Shown here: positions 55,807-64,000 of the stretch, in pieces
Position numbering within the stretch: the first letter of the stretch is position 1
How the letters are laid out: every line of letters starts with the position of its first letter
Assembly: GCA_030067835.1 (NCBI GenBank)
Contig: CP092441.1
Span: forward strand, 310,001 to 374,000
Direction: 5' to 3'
DNA length: 64,000 nt
DNA from: Chakrabartyella piscis
Lineage (GTDB): Bacteria; Bacillota; Clostridia; Lachnospirales; Anaerotignaceae
Notes under the pieces: generated by a model
Told to the model about the DNA's origin: nothing
Seen by the model: the letters and a program-made list of their open reading frames with translations, nothing else
The model's database searches: none
Translations under genes and position numbers: made by a program

Positions 55807-56859
55807 ATGAGCGAATTGATCACGAAAATATATGAGAATCCCAATATTTATCGCATTGATGTACCACTACCCAATAACCCACTACGCAATTTGAATTGCT
55901 ATGTCATTCAAGATGGTGGCGAAACCTTGGTCATTGATACTGGTTTCAATCGTGAAGTGTGTAAAGAGGCATTGCTTGCTGGTTTTGCAGAATTGGGCAT
56001 TGGCAATGAACATGTAAATCTGTTTTTGACACATCTACATGCAGACCATAGTGGACTTGCTTTTGCAGCCATGAAGGGTAGAAATGGCAAAACTTACATC
56101 AGTAAAGTGGATTATGAATACTTGCAAAAGGTAGATCAAGGTGAATATTGGGAAAAGACAGATGAAGCCTTTATCCAAGAAGGATTTACAAGAGAAGCGG
56201 TAGAAGAACTCAATGGTCAAAATCCAGCCAATGAATATGAGCCAGAGCGTTTGTTTGATGGTGCACTGGTGGAAGATGGAGATGTGATTTCTGTTGGGAA
56301 ATACGATTTTCGTGTCATTATGGTGCCAGGACATACACCAGGTCAGGCTTGCTTGTATAACGAAGAACAAAAGATTTTGTTTACAGCAGACCATATTTTG
56401 TTTGACATTACACCCAATATCACATTTTGGGTAGATGTAGAGGATTCTCTTGGTGATTATTTGGATTCTTTGGTGAAAATCAGAGAAGTGGATATTGCTG
56501 TGGCATTGCCTTCACATCGCAAAAACGATATGGATGTGTATGTGCGTATTGAAGAAATCATTGCACACCATTATGAACGTTTGGTGGAAACCTTGGAAGC
56601 AGTGGAGAAATTCCCAAATGCACATGGTACACAGGTTGCATCACAGTTGAAATGGTCTATGCGTGGCAAAACATGGGCAGAATTTCCTTTGTTCCAAAAA
56701 TGGTTTGCAATTGGCGAAACCCTAAGCCACTTGGATTATTTGGTGGTGCGTGGTATGGTGGCAAAAAACATAGGCGAAACCAATGGCTATACCCTCCTAA
56801 AATCCATAGGGGAATGCGAATTGGAATTGCAAGAAATTTGGAAAACATATGAGAAATGA
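55807..56859 (+). CDS. Metallo-beta-lactamase fold hydrolase
   Basis: A 350-residue MBL-superfamily protein. The metal site is complete: LTHLHADHSGLA (HxHxDH, residues about 74-85), the His in VPGHTPGQACLY (near 178), and FTADHILFD (Asp near 199) with a late His in LPSHRKND. The C-terminal 100 residues form an extra helical domain seen in larger members of the family that act on thioesters or nucleotides; the substrate is not predictable. Promoter at 55700 and start ATG with GGGTGAAATT upstream. The RAYT gene follows after one REP palindrome. Confidence 0.88.
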   Translation: MSELITKIYENPNIYRIDVPLPNNPLRNLNCYVIQDGGETLVIDTGFNREVCKEALLAGFAELGIGNEHVNLFLTHLHADHSGLAFAAMKGRNGKTYISKVDYEYLQKVDQGEYWEKTDEAFIQEGFTREAVEELNGQNPANEYEPERLFDGALVEDGDVISVGKYDFRVIMVPGHTPGQACLYNEEQKILFTADHILFDITPNITFWVDVEDSLGDYLDSLVKIREVDIAVALPSHRKNDMDVYVRIEEIIAHHYERLVETLEAVEKFPNAHGTQVASQLKWSMRGKTWAEFPLFQKWFAIGETLSHLDYLVVRGMVAKNIGETNGYTLLKSIGECELELQEIWKTYEK

Positions 56860-56879
56860 TATCAAAATAACAAATCACC

Positions 56880-56903
56880 GTAGGGGCGGATATCATCCGC
56901 CCG
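56880..56903. repeat. REP palindrome flanking the RAYT gene, upstream
   Basis: GTAGGGGCGGAT-AT-CATCCGCCCG: GTAG foot and perfect arms, 25 bases before the RAYT start. Confidence 0.9.
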
Positions 56904-56927
56904 TAAATAAAACCATGGGGTGACAAA

Positions 56928-57419
56928 ATGGATTTGCCAAAACGAAAACAAAATCGACTTGCAAATTATGATTATAGCCAAAATGGAGCGTATTTCATCA
57001 CCATATGCACCAAGGATAAACAAAATATATTATGGAATGAAACACACGTCGTAGGGGCGAGCAGTGCTCGCCAGAAATATACATTATCCGATTGTGGAAG
57101 AATTGTAGACACCGCTATTATGGGAATCGACAAAATTTATACAACAATAACGATAGATAAATATGTCATTATGCCAAATCATATTCATATGATATTGGTG
57201 ATTGAAAACGACGGGCGTGCACTGCACGCCCCTACGATATCTCACGCGGTGCAACAAATGAAAGGAATTGTCACAAAACAAATTGGTCATACCATATGGC
57301 AAAAATCTTTTCATGACCATATCATACGGGGTGAAAAAGAATATCTCAAAATTTTAGAATATATGGAAACAAACCCATTGAAATGGGAATTGGATTGCTA
57401 TTATATAAAGGAAATATAA
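56928..57419 (+). CDS. REP-associated tyrosine transposase (RAYT, TnpA-REP)
   Basis: A 163-residue HUH endonuclease of the Y1/IS200-like class. The start KRKQNRLANYDYSQNGAYFI and ITICTKDKQ are typical of clostridial RAYTs. The metal-binding HUH motif is MPNHIHMILVI (near residue 84), and the catalytic tyrosine should be in YLKILEYMETNPLKW near residue 140. Two segments, VVGASSARQ (41-49) and DGRALHAPT (95-103), are encoded by REP palindromes lying within the gene. It is flanked by palindromes at 56880 and 57439. It is predicted to cut and mobilise REP hairpins. It appears full length and intact. Confidence 0.9.
   Translation: MDLPKRKQNRLANYDYSQNGAYFITICTKDKQNILWNETHVVGASSARQKYTLSDCGRIVDTAIMGIDKIYTTITIDKYVIMPNHIHMILVIENDGRALHAPTISHAVQQMKGIVTKQIGHTIWQKSFHDHIIRGEKEYLKILEYMETNPLKWELDCYYIKEI
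57051..57074. repeat. REP palindrome inside the RAYT gene (forward)
   Basis: GTAGGGGCGAGCAGTGCTCG then CC, read in frame as VGASSAR. Confidence 0.88.
57212..57235. repeat. REP palindrome inside the RAYT gene (inverse)
   Basis: CGGGCGTGCACTGCACGCCC then CTAC, read in frame as GRALHAPT. Reverse complement starts GTAGGGGCG. Confidence 0.88.
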
Positions 57420-57438
57420 ATTGAAACTACGATACTTC

Positions 57439-57463
57439 GTAGGGGAGGATATCATCCTCCCGT
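57439..57463. repeat. REP palindrome flanking the RAYT gene, downstream
   Basis: GTAGGGGAGGAT-AT-CATCCTCCCG, 20 bases after the RAYT stop. Confidence 0.9.
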
Positions 57464-57484
57464 ATATACAGAAAGGAAAAATAC

Positions 57485-59623
57485 ATGGACATCATCAAAC
57501 AACTACAAGAAGAACTAGGCATCAAACGCACACAAGTGGAGCAAACAGTGGCATTATTGGATGAAGGCAACACAGTCCCTTTCATTTCTCGTTATCGTAA
57601 AGAAATGACAGGTTCTTTGGATGACCAAACAGTCCGTCTATTGGCAGAACGTTTGCAATCTTTGCGTAACCTAGAAGAAAAAAGAGCACAAGTCTATGCT
57701 TCCATTGAGGAACAAGGCTTTTTGACAGAGGAATTGGTAAAAAAATTGGAAAACGCCAAAACCCAAACAGAAATCGACGATATCTATCGACCATATCGAC
57801 CCAAAAGAAGAACACGTGCATCTGTGGCAAAAGAAAAGGGCTTGCAACCCCTTGCAGATATGATTTGGGGACAGGTTTTGTTGACACCACTTCCAGAATA
57901 TGCTGCACTTTTCATTGATACAGAAAAAGAAGTTCTATCAGTGGAAGATGCTTTGGCTGGTGCCAGTGATATTTTGGCAGAACAAATTGCAGATGATGCT
58001 TCTTATCGTCAAATGTTGCGTGATGAGCTCATGAAACAAGCCATGATGGTATCTCAAAAAACAAAGGAAGAAAACCCTGTCTATGAAATGTATTATGACT
58101 ATGCAGAAAAATTGAAACAAGTGCCACCACATCGTATTCTTGCCATGAATCGTGGTGAAAAAGAAGGGATTTTGTCTGTCAAAATTGAATGTGAAGAAGA
58201 AAAAATATTTTTACGTATGGAACGAACCATCATCAAAAAAGACAGTCACACACGTGATATTTTGGTGGAAGTCATTGCAGATGGTTGGAAACGTTTGTTG
58301 TTCCCTTCTTTGGAACGTGAAATTCGCAAAGACTTGACAGAACAAGCAGAAATTGGAGCCATTGCAGTCTTTCGTGAAAACTTGAAGCAACTCCTTTTGC
58401 AACCACCAATTGGTGGCAAAACCGTTTTGGCATTAGACCCTGCTTTTCGTACAGGTTGCAAAATTGCAGTCATTGACGAAACAGGCAAACCGCTAGAAAC
58501 CACAGTGGTCTATCCAACAGCACCACAAAACAAAGTGGCAGAAGCAGAAACTAAGTTGATGGCACTCATTGCAAAATACCATGTCAATTTGATTTCCATT
58601 GGCAATGGGACTGCATCCCGTGAATCAGAGCAATTTGTGGCGGATATGTTGAAGAAGGTTCCAACCAAAGTGGAATATATCATTGCAAATGAAGCGGGTG
58701 CTTCTGTGTATTCTGCTTCCAAATTGGGAGCTGATGAATTCCCACAATATGACGTTTCTTTGCGTTCAGCCATCTCCATTGGTAGACGTATCCAAGACCC
58801 ATTGGCGGAATTGGTGAAAATCGATCCAAAATCCATTGGTGTGGGACAATACCAACACGATATGAACCAAAAGCGTCTGGGTGAAGCTTTGGGTGGTGTT
58901 GTGGAAGACTGTGTAAATGGTGTTGGTGTGGATTTGAATACTGCAAGTCCGGCATTGCTTTCTTATGTTTCTGGCATCAATGGCACTGTAGCAAAAAATA
59001 TTCTTGCATATCGTGAAGAAAATGGTAAATTCAAAAGCAGAAAAGAGCTTCTCAAAGTGCCAAAATTGGGACCAAAAGCATTCTTGCAATGTGCAGGTTT
59101 TTTACGTATTTCTGGTAGTGAATTGGTGTTGGATCAAACAGGTGTACATCCAGAATCCTACAAAGCAGCAGAAAAATTATTGAAAACTTGTGGTTATACC
59201 TTGGCAGATGTGGCAAATCGCAAAGTAGGCGACTTGGGTAAAAAAGTCTTGTCACCAGAAAAATTGGCAGACGATTTGGGCATTGGTGTACCAACTCTTA
59301 TGGATATGATAGAAGAATTGGAAAAGCCAAATCGTGACCCACGTTCTGATGCACCAGCACCTGTTTTGCGTAGTGATGTATTGTCTATGGAGGATTTGAT
59401 TGTGGGTATGGTGTTGACTGGCACTGTGCGTAATGTCATTGATTTTGGTGTGTTTGTGGATATTGGTGTCCATCAAGATGGTTTGGTTCACATTTCTCAA
59501 ATCTGCGATAAATACATCAAACATCCACTAGAAGTGGTGAAATTGGGTGATGTGGTGCAAGTGAAGGTGTTGTCTGTGGATATTCCAAAGAAACGCATTG
59601 GTTTGACTATGAAAAATATTTGA
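57485..59623 (+). CDS. tex: Tex-family RNA-binding protein with S1 domain
   Basis: A 712-residue cytosolic Tex homologue (transcription accessory / nucleic-acid binding protein), full length. The start has VEQTVALLDEGNTVPFISRY followed by RKEMTGSLDD (Tex_N). A YqgF/RNase H-like domain shows VLALDPAFRTGCKIAVID near residue 312. Helix-hairpin-helix segments are VDLNTASPALLSYVSGI and KLGPKAFLQCAGFLRI (about 480-545). An S1 domain ends the protein (VGMVLTGTVRNVIDFGVFVD, GLVHISQI, about 640-710). The gene follows the RAYT with a palindrome between; AGAAAGGA is the ribosome site. Confidence 0.95.
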   Translation: MDIIKQLQEELGIKRTQVEQTVALLDEGNTVPFISRYRKEMTGSLDDQTVRLLAERLQSLRNLEEKRAQVYASIEEQGFLTEELVKKLENAKTQTEIDDIYRPYRPKRRTRASVAKEKGLQPLADMIWGQVLLTPLPEYAALFIDTEKEVLSVEDALAGASDILAEQIADDASYRQMLRDELMKQAMMVSQKTKEENPVYEMYYDYAEKLKQVPPHRILAMNRGEKEGILSVKIECEEEKIFLRMERTIIKKDSHTRDILVEVIADGWKRLLFPSLEREIRKDLTEQAEIGAIAVFRENLKQLLLQPPIGGKTVLALDPAFRTGCKIAVIDETGKPLETTVVYPTAPQNKVAEAETKLMALIAKYHVNLISIGNGTASRESEQFVADMLKKVPTKVEYIIANEAGASVYSASKLGADEFPQYDVSLRSAISIGRRIQDPLAELVKIDPKSIGVGQYQHDMNQKRLGEALGGVVEDCVNGVGVDLNTASPALLSYVSGINGTVAKNILAYREENGKFKSRKELLKVPKLGPKAFLQCAGFLRISGSELVLDQTGVHPESYKAAEKLLKTCGYTLADVANRKVGDLGKKVLSPEKLADDLGIGVPTLMDMIEELEKPNRDPRSDAPAPVLRSDVLSMEDLIVGMVLTGTVRNVIDFGVFVDIGVHQDGLVHISQICDKYIKHPLEVVKLGDVVQVKVLSVDIPKKRIGLTMKNI

Positions 59624-59665
59624 TGAATTGTTGTATGATGAAATGATGTGTTTTGTTTCTGGTTT

Positions 59666-59699
59666 TGTCATTCAGAGGAACACAGTGACGAAGAATCTT
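59666..59699. repeat. TGTCATTC-type dispersed repeat
   Basis: TGTCATTCAGAGGAACACAG then TGACGAAGAATCTTG. It is nearly identical to 40214-40247. Confidence 0.75.
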
Positions 59700-59757
59700 G
59701 TTTTTCAACTCTTTGCTCTTCAATCTTCACTATTCTTTTTGATGTATGAAAGAATAG

Positions 59758-59895
59758 TCCCAATTAAAGATAAAAGGGCTTTTATATCTTGTAGGGTACG
59801 CATTGTATGCGTACCGAAAGTGGAATGCATACAATGCATTCCCTACATAATTAAGATCTTTCTTGTATGTTAGGTCTCGTTAAGTTTAATTGGGA
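59758..59895. repeat. MITE-like element, family A copy 4
   Basis: A full-length 138-bp copy with TCCCAATTAAAG and TTTAATTGGGA ends, nearly identical to the copy at 5819-5957. Downstream to 60193 the region is leader of the SLH gene, with a perfect AGTACT/AGTACT hairpin (60048-60064) and an imperfect AATTGTT...AACAATT stem (60103-60131). No gene seen. Confidence 0.88.
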
Positions 59896-60193
59896 TAAAG
59901 AATAAAAGAATTTATTTCTATGTAAAATACATAAAATGGAAACATTGGAAAAAATTAATCTCTAAAATTACCAAAGAATTGTTTGGAATCCCTAGAAATT
60001 TTAGGAATTTTATGATATAGTAAATATTTAGAACGCAGAGAATATCCAGTACTCTACGAGTACTTGGATACATTTGCTCCGCAAATGGTGATACAAAAAA
60101 TCAATTGTTTTGCACAAATGCAACAATTGCTTCTTTTACAACACACTTTCTCCGCTTTTATGGTACAAGATAAATTACTAAGGAGGTCAAAAG

Positions 60194-63004
60194 ATGAAAT
60201 TGAATTTGAAAAAGAAGTTTACCCTAGTATTGGCAACAATCATGGCATCTTCTTGTATCAGTGTCACCAGTTTTGGTGCAACTTATGCAGATATCGACGA
60301 TGTACCATGGGAAGGTGCAAAGGACATCATCCAAAGTGTTTCTGACTTAGGCTTGATTTCTGGATATGAAGACAATACCTTTAGAGCCAACAACAATGTA
60401 ACATACTTGGAAGTTATGCAAATGTTCTACAACACATTGATAAAATCTGGTGCAGACCAATATATGGATATTGTGGATCAAGCAAGCTACACATATATCA
60501 TGGAACATTATGGAGTTCCTACATGGGCACAAAAAGCAACTGCATATTTCCTTTATACAGGGGCAATTGCAAGTTCTGATTTGAGTATTTTCATGACAAA
60601 TGGTGTCAGCAATGCAGCACCAAGAAGTGATGTAGCAGAAATTTTGGGCAATGCTTTGTCCAACCAATATTCCTATGATCGTACATACCCATCTGCTTAT
60701 GCATATGCAGATTCTTGGAGATTTTCTTCAGACCAAATTGCACAAATTGACTTGGTCAGCCGCTTGGGTATTTTCAGTGGCAATACCAACAATAATTTCT
60801 TGCCAGATGATAACATCAATCGTGCAGAAATGGCAGTTGTACTCAACAAAACATATCCGATTTTGGCAGAAAGTGCAGCCAACATTGGTGAAATTACAAA
60901 TATTGTGGTAGATGGTACTTGGTATGATTTGACCATTGATTTTGACTATGGGGATACCTATGTGATTTCTGCACAGTCTGGACTTACAGATGTGTATGCA
61001 GATACCAGTGGCACACAAGTCGTTTCTGTTGCACGTTTGTCTGTAGGTGATCGCATTTCTGTTGTCTATGAAAATAACATTGCATCAGAAATTCGCTTGC
61101 AAGTAGAAGCAACAGAAAGTACAACAACATCAACTTCCGATGCATCTTTCACTTACTATGACATTTTGGGTAACATCACAGAAATTGATGATTATGTAAT
61201 CACATTTGATGATAGTACCACGTGGAATGAAGAAGAAGTAGACTTGCGTAGCACATGTATCTACTATCTCGATGGAGAAAAAGTAAATTATTCTGAAATG
61301 GTAGAAGCAATTGAAGACAATGATTATGAATATGCAGTTGCTGGTATGAATTTGTACTATGACTGGGATATTGATGATGAGGTTGCAGTGGAAGTATATG
61401 TCAATGAATTGTATGTGGAATTGACAGATGTATTGCAACGTTCTGGTAAAGTGGAAAAAATGGAATCTACATACATTACAGTAGCAACATTTGATGGATT
61501 GGATAGCAATAGCATTTATTATGCAAGTGATTGTGAATTCTATCTCTTTGGGGATGAAATTGATGATGACGATGCAGAAGAATTGGTAGACAATGGCAAC
61601 TTCTACATTATGGCGTACTGTGATACTTCAGGAAAAGCAACAGAAATCCATTTCTTAGAAGAACCAACTGCTGGCCACGATGATGATATGGAAACTTGGA
61701 AAGTATCTTCTTATGCCTACAACAAAGACCGAGATGATAAGTTGATTATTTACAATGGTACTGAAAAAATAACCATGGATATTGATACTGACGATATAGA
61801 CTTGTACATCTTGGATTTTGAGCTAAAAGACTGGGAAAGTGTTTCTGGAAGTACTATGTCCTATTACCAAGAAGATGAATGCAATGACAATGGCTATGTA
61901 AAATTGTACTTTGATTACGATGGAAATTTGACACATGTATATATGGCACCAACGATAGCGGCATTTGATACAAATCTAACTTCTATGATTTTACGTAAAG
62001 GTGTTGTCACAAGCTATGATTCTGAGGATGGTTTCACATTGGATACTTCAGAATATATATACACAATGTTGACACAATACAATGTGAGCATTGATGATAA
62101 AGAGGATACATATATTTATGCAACAGCTGACCCTAACGATTCTGGCAAAGATGTCAAATATCCTTTGTCTATTCCTGGTATGAATACAAGTTCCAAAACT
62201 GTATTTGAAAAGGTTATGGCAAACTTCGACGATATTACTTTGTCCATTGATGTGGTTGCAACCAGATCTGGAGAAGTACAAGGTTTGACTGTATACTTGG
62301 AAGAAGTCAATGGTACTTTCGTTTCTTATGATGATGGTGATGATGAATTTATCATCGCACTTTCTGATGGTTATGAAATGAAACTCAACGCAAAATCCAA
62401 ACCAGATGTAGAAGCAGACGATGACGATGACTTCGATTTGGAAGAATTGGAAGCATACAAATACAAAGGTACAGAAATGACATTGTACTTCAATAGCAAG
62501 GGTATGTTGGATGAAGTCTATATGCCAAGTTCCTCCACAGCAAGCACAATCAAAGGTGTTGCAGTTGGCTCCGATGATGGTTTGGAAATTGAAGGCAAAA
62601 GCACAGTTTACAAATGGTTGTCCAGTAGCAAAACCACTGTAACCAATAAGAGTATGACCAGTACAGCTTTGAAAACCATCCAAGCAGCAATTGAAGATCC
62701 AGATGTGGAAGTTTATGTGGAATTCACTGTGGAATTGGGAACTACAAATGTTTCCATGATCACTGCTTATGTTTTGGAAGCAGAAGGCGAATTGGACGAA
62801 TTTGATGCAGATGATAAGATTGCACGTATCACAACAGATGCAGGCAATACCTTCTCCATTGAATTCAATGCAGGCTACACAGTATATATTGACGATGAAG
62901 AAGAAGAAACAGAACGTACCATCCAAAACACATTGGAAGGCACAACTGTAACCTTCGACTTTGGCGATAATGGTAAAGCAGATGCAATGTATGGCGAAAG
63001 CTAA
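60194..63004 (+). CDS. SLH-domain surface protein
   Basis: A 936-residue secreted protein. The signal peptide (residues 1-30, ending FG-ATYAD) is followed by three S-layer-homology repeats: about 31-90 (DIIQSVSDLGLISGYEDNTF), 95-160 (more diverged) and 170-225 (IDLVSRLGIFSGNTNNNFLP, then NINRAEMAVVLNKTY). These bind secondary cell-wall polymer without covalent linkage. The remaining 700 residues are acidic, beta-rich repeats of strand-DDxVAVEVYV-type; I know no function for them. AAGGAGGT precedes the ATG. It differs from the LPxTG and copper-oxidase-like surface proteins in the same window in its way of anchoring. Confidence 0.9.
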   Translation: MKLNLKKKFTLVLATIMASSCISVTSFGATYADIDDVPWEGAKDIIQSVSDLGLISGYEDNTFRANNNVTYLEVMQMFYNTLIKSGADQYMDIVDQASYTYIMEHYGVPTWAQKATAYFLYTGAIASSDLSIFMTNGVSNAAPRSDVAEILGNALSNQYSYDRTYPSAYAYADSWRFSSDQIAQIDLVSRLGIFSGNTNNNFLPDDNINRAEMAVVLNKTYPILAESAANIGEITNIVVDGTWYDLTIDFDYGDTYVISAQSGLTDVYADTSGTQVVSVARLSVGDRISVVYENNIASEIRLQVEATESTTTSTSDASFTYYDILGNITEIDDYVITFDDSTTWNEEEVDLRSTCIYYLDGEKVNYSEMVEAIEDNDYEYAVAGMNLYYDWDIDDEVAVEVYVNELYVELTDVLQRSGKVEKMESTYITVATFDGLDSNSIYYASDCEFYLFGDEIDDDDAEELVDNGNFYIMAYCDTSGKATEIHFLEEPTAGHDDDMETWKVSSYAYNKDRDDKLIIYNGTEKITMDIDTDDIDLYILDFELKDWESVSGSTMSYYQEDECNDNGYVKLYFDYDGNLTHVYMAPTIAAFDTNLTSMILRKGVVTSYDSEDGFTLDTSEYIYTMLTQYNVSIDDKEDTYIYATADPNDSGKDVKYPLSIPGMNTSSKTVFEKVMANFDDITLSIDVVATRSGEVQGLTVYLEEVNGTFVSYDDGDDEFIIALSDGYEMKLNAKSKPDVEADDDDDFDLEELEAYKYKGTEMTLYFNSKGMLDEVYMPSSSTASTIKGVAVGSDDGLEIEGKSTVYKWLSSSKTTVTNKSMTSTALKTIQAAIEDPDVEVYVEFTVELGTTNVSMITAYVLEAEGELDEFDADDKIARITTDAGNTFSIEFNAGYTVYIDDEEEETERTIQNTLEGTTVTFDFGDNGKADAMYGES

Positions 63005-63030
63005 GAAATATTAATAAAAACAATGCAATC

Positions 63031-63170
63031 GTAGGGGTGGATTCTATATCCACCCTTTCTGTATGCCAAGAACGTCATATTTGTTATGAAAGGTTTTTAA
63101 ATAAAGTTTGGGTCCAGCCTTTTCAAAGGATGGTGGTTGTTAAGGCGAAGTCTTAAGGTCTTAATCTTTT
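63031..63170. repeat. REP palindrome and longer dispersed repeat
   Basis: REP at 63031-63056: GTAGGGGTGGAT, loop, ATCCACCC. From about 63105 comes a copy of the AAAGTTTGGGTCCAGCC...TTTTCAAAGG...AAGGTCTT repeat also present at 42103 and, inverted, at 41745. Confidence 0.7.
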
Positions 63171-63311
63171 AAAATGCTTTAGAAGAGCGTTTTTGAAGGG
63201 ATTGGGGAACTTTTCGCGATAGAAAAAAGTTCTTCAAGGTCTTGTCTTTGTATGTCACCCTGTAAAACAATAAAAAACCTTAGAAACTCAATAAAAATCA
63301 CAAAAAACCAC

Positions 63312-63340
63312 TTGCTTTTTGGTTTCTCTTGTGATATCAT
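63312..63340 (+). promoter_or_regulatory. Promoter of the rpsF-ssb operon and its structured leader
   Basis: TTGCTT 63312-63317 and TATCAT 63335-63340 with a 17-base spacer. The leader then holds CGACA/TGTCG (63351-63364) and TCTCTTC/GAAGAGA (63383-63402) hairpins before AGGAGG. It could be an S6:S18-binding leader, but I cannot confirm the conserved bulge. Confidence 0.55.
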
Positions 63341-63430
63341 ATTTTAGCGTCGACAAATGTGTCGATGGGAAATATTCCTTGTTCTCTTCATGAGGAAGAG
63401 AGCCATAAGTCCAGAAGGAGGTGTAACTAC

Positions 63431-63718
63431 ATGAACAAGTACGAATTGGCATTGGTCTTGAGTCCAGCATTGGATGAAGAAGGTAGAGCAGCTGAAGTTG
63501 CAAAAGTACAAGCAACTTTGGAAAGATTCGGCGCTAAAATCGAAAAAGTTGACGATTGGGGCAAAAGAAAACTTGCTTACGAAATCAAAAAAGTAAACGA
63601 AGGTTTCTTCAGCTTTACAACTTTCGAAGCTCCAGCAGGTGCTCCTGCAGAAATTGAAGCTCGTATGCGTATTATGGAAAACGTTTTGCGTTATCTCATT
63701 ACACGTAAAGAAGCGTAA
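63431..63718 (+). CDS. rpsF: 30S ribosomal protein S6
   Basis: A 95-residue ribosomal protein, full length. MNKYELALVLSPALDEEGRA at the start, GKRKLAYEIKKVNEGFFSF in the middle and IMENVLRYLITRKE at the end are typical. It forms a heterodimer with S18 on the 30S platform. AAGGAGG precedes the ATG; an in-frame start at 63359 lies in the leader and is rejected. It is followed by ssb after 18 bases, the usual rpsF-ssb-rpsR order. Confidence 0.97.
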   Translation: MNKYELALVLSPALDEEGRAAEVAKVQATLERFGAKIEKVDDWGKRKLAYEIKKVNEGFFSFTTFEAPAGAPAEIEARMRIMENVLRYLITRKEA

Positions 63719-63736
63719 GAAAAAGGAGGTAGACCT

Positions 63737-64000
63737 ATGAATAAAGTTATTTTGATGGGTCGTTTGACACGTGATCCAGAGGTACGTTACTCCCAAGGAG
63801 CAACACCAATGGCTGTGGCAAGATACTCTATAGCGGTGAACCGTCGTTTCAAACGTGACGAGACTGATTTTATCAATTGTGTTGCATTTGGTAAAACTGG
63901 CGAATTTGCAGAAAAATACCTAAAAAAAGGACAGATGATTACTATTGTCGGATCTCTCAGAACTGGGAGTTATGATGACAAAGATGGGAAAAAAGTTAGA
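63737..64000 (+). CDS. ssb: Single-stranded DNA-binding protein (3' end outside window)
   Basis: The first 88 codons of an OB-fold SSB: MNKVILMGRLTRDPEVRYS, then ATPMAVARYSIAVNRRF, FINCVAFGKTGEFAEKYLKK and GQMITIVGSLRTGSY. It binds ssDNA as a tetramer in replication and repair. AAAGGAGG lies 7 bases upstream. Cut by the window end, so the acidic C-terminal tip is not seen. Confidence 0.97.
   Translation, partial: MNKVILMGRLTRDPEVRYSQGATPMAVARYSIAVNRRFKRDETDFINCVAFGKTGEFAEKYLKKGQMITIVGSLRTGSYDDKDGKKVR

Overview
The window looks like chromosomal DNA of a low-to-medium GC, Gram-positive anaerobic spore-former in class Clostridia, most likely order Lachnospirales. The support is strong AGGAGG-type ribosome sites, frequent TTG starts, intrinsic terminators with long T tracts, a clostridial 16S rRNA, an SpoIIQ-like protein, LPxTG pili with sortases and SLH/S-layer type proteins. 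I do not assign a genus.

Layout. 1-5.8 kb: the end of a BmpA-type nucleoside ABC transporter (ATPase plus two permeases), then pseudouridine kinase and pseudouridine-5'-phosphate glycosidase, which together suggest uptake and breakdown of a nucleoside such as pseudouridine. 6-12 kb: a DUF1576 membrane protein with a small partner, a 59-residue SpoIID-like remnant beside a catalytically degenerate M23 (SpoIIQ-like) protein, a macro-domain protein and a dicarboxylate/amino-acid symporter. 12.6-18.7 kb: an rRNA operon with three tandem promoters and the order 16S-5S-tRNA-Ile-tRNA-Ala-23S, followed by tRNA-Trp, -Asp and -Val behind their own promoter. 18.9 kb: a crotonase-family gene bracketed by direct repeats of about 77 bp.

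20.3-31.9 kb is a surface-pilus island: a LytS-type sensor kinase, a response regulator with a SARP-like output domain, a 1413-residue LPxTG adhesin, a backbone pilin, sortase C, a minor pilin and a second sortase. 32-38.3 kb holds an XRE regulator, BrnQ, an alpha/beta hydrolase, a HAD phosphatase, small proteins and signal peptidase I. 38.5-39.8 kb is a three-gene phage-tail remnant. 40.2-43.6 kb is argG and argH with upstream ARG boxes. 44-51.6 kb is a tail-to-tail pair of paralogous surface proteins with copper-amine-oxidase-like C-terminal domains. An IS1182-type element lies between them, inserted in the terminator hairpin of one. 52.2-52.7 kb is a divergent pair of ribbon-helix-helix proteins sharing an array of ATGAAC boxes. 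53-63 kb carries a DUF4914 protein, a 31-residue membrane peptide, a metallo-beta-lactamase-fold protein, a REP-associated tyrosine transposase (RAYT), Tex and an SLH-domain protein. The window ends in rpsF-ssb.

The most striking theme is repeats. About 35 short palindromes of the form GTAGGG-arm-loop-arm-CCC, with varying but self-complementary arms, lie between genes throughout. They carry the GTAG foot typical of REP hairpins. The only RAYT gene seen is flanked by two of them and contains two more in frame, so the window appears to hold a clostridial REP/RAYT system together with longer MITE-like elements that enclose the same palindromes.
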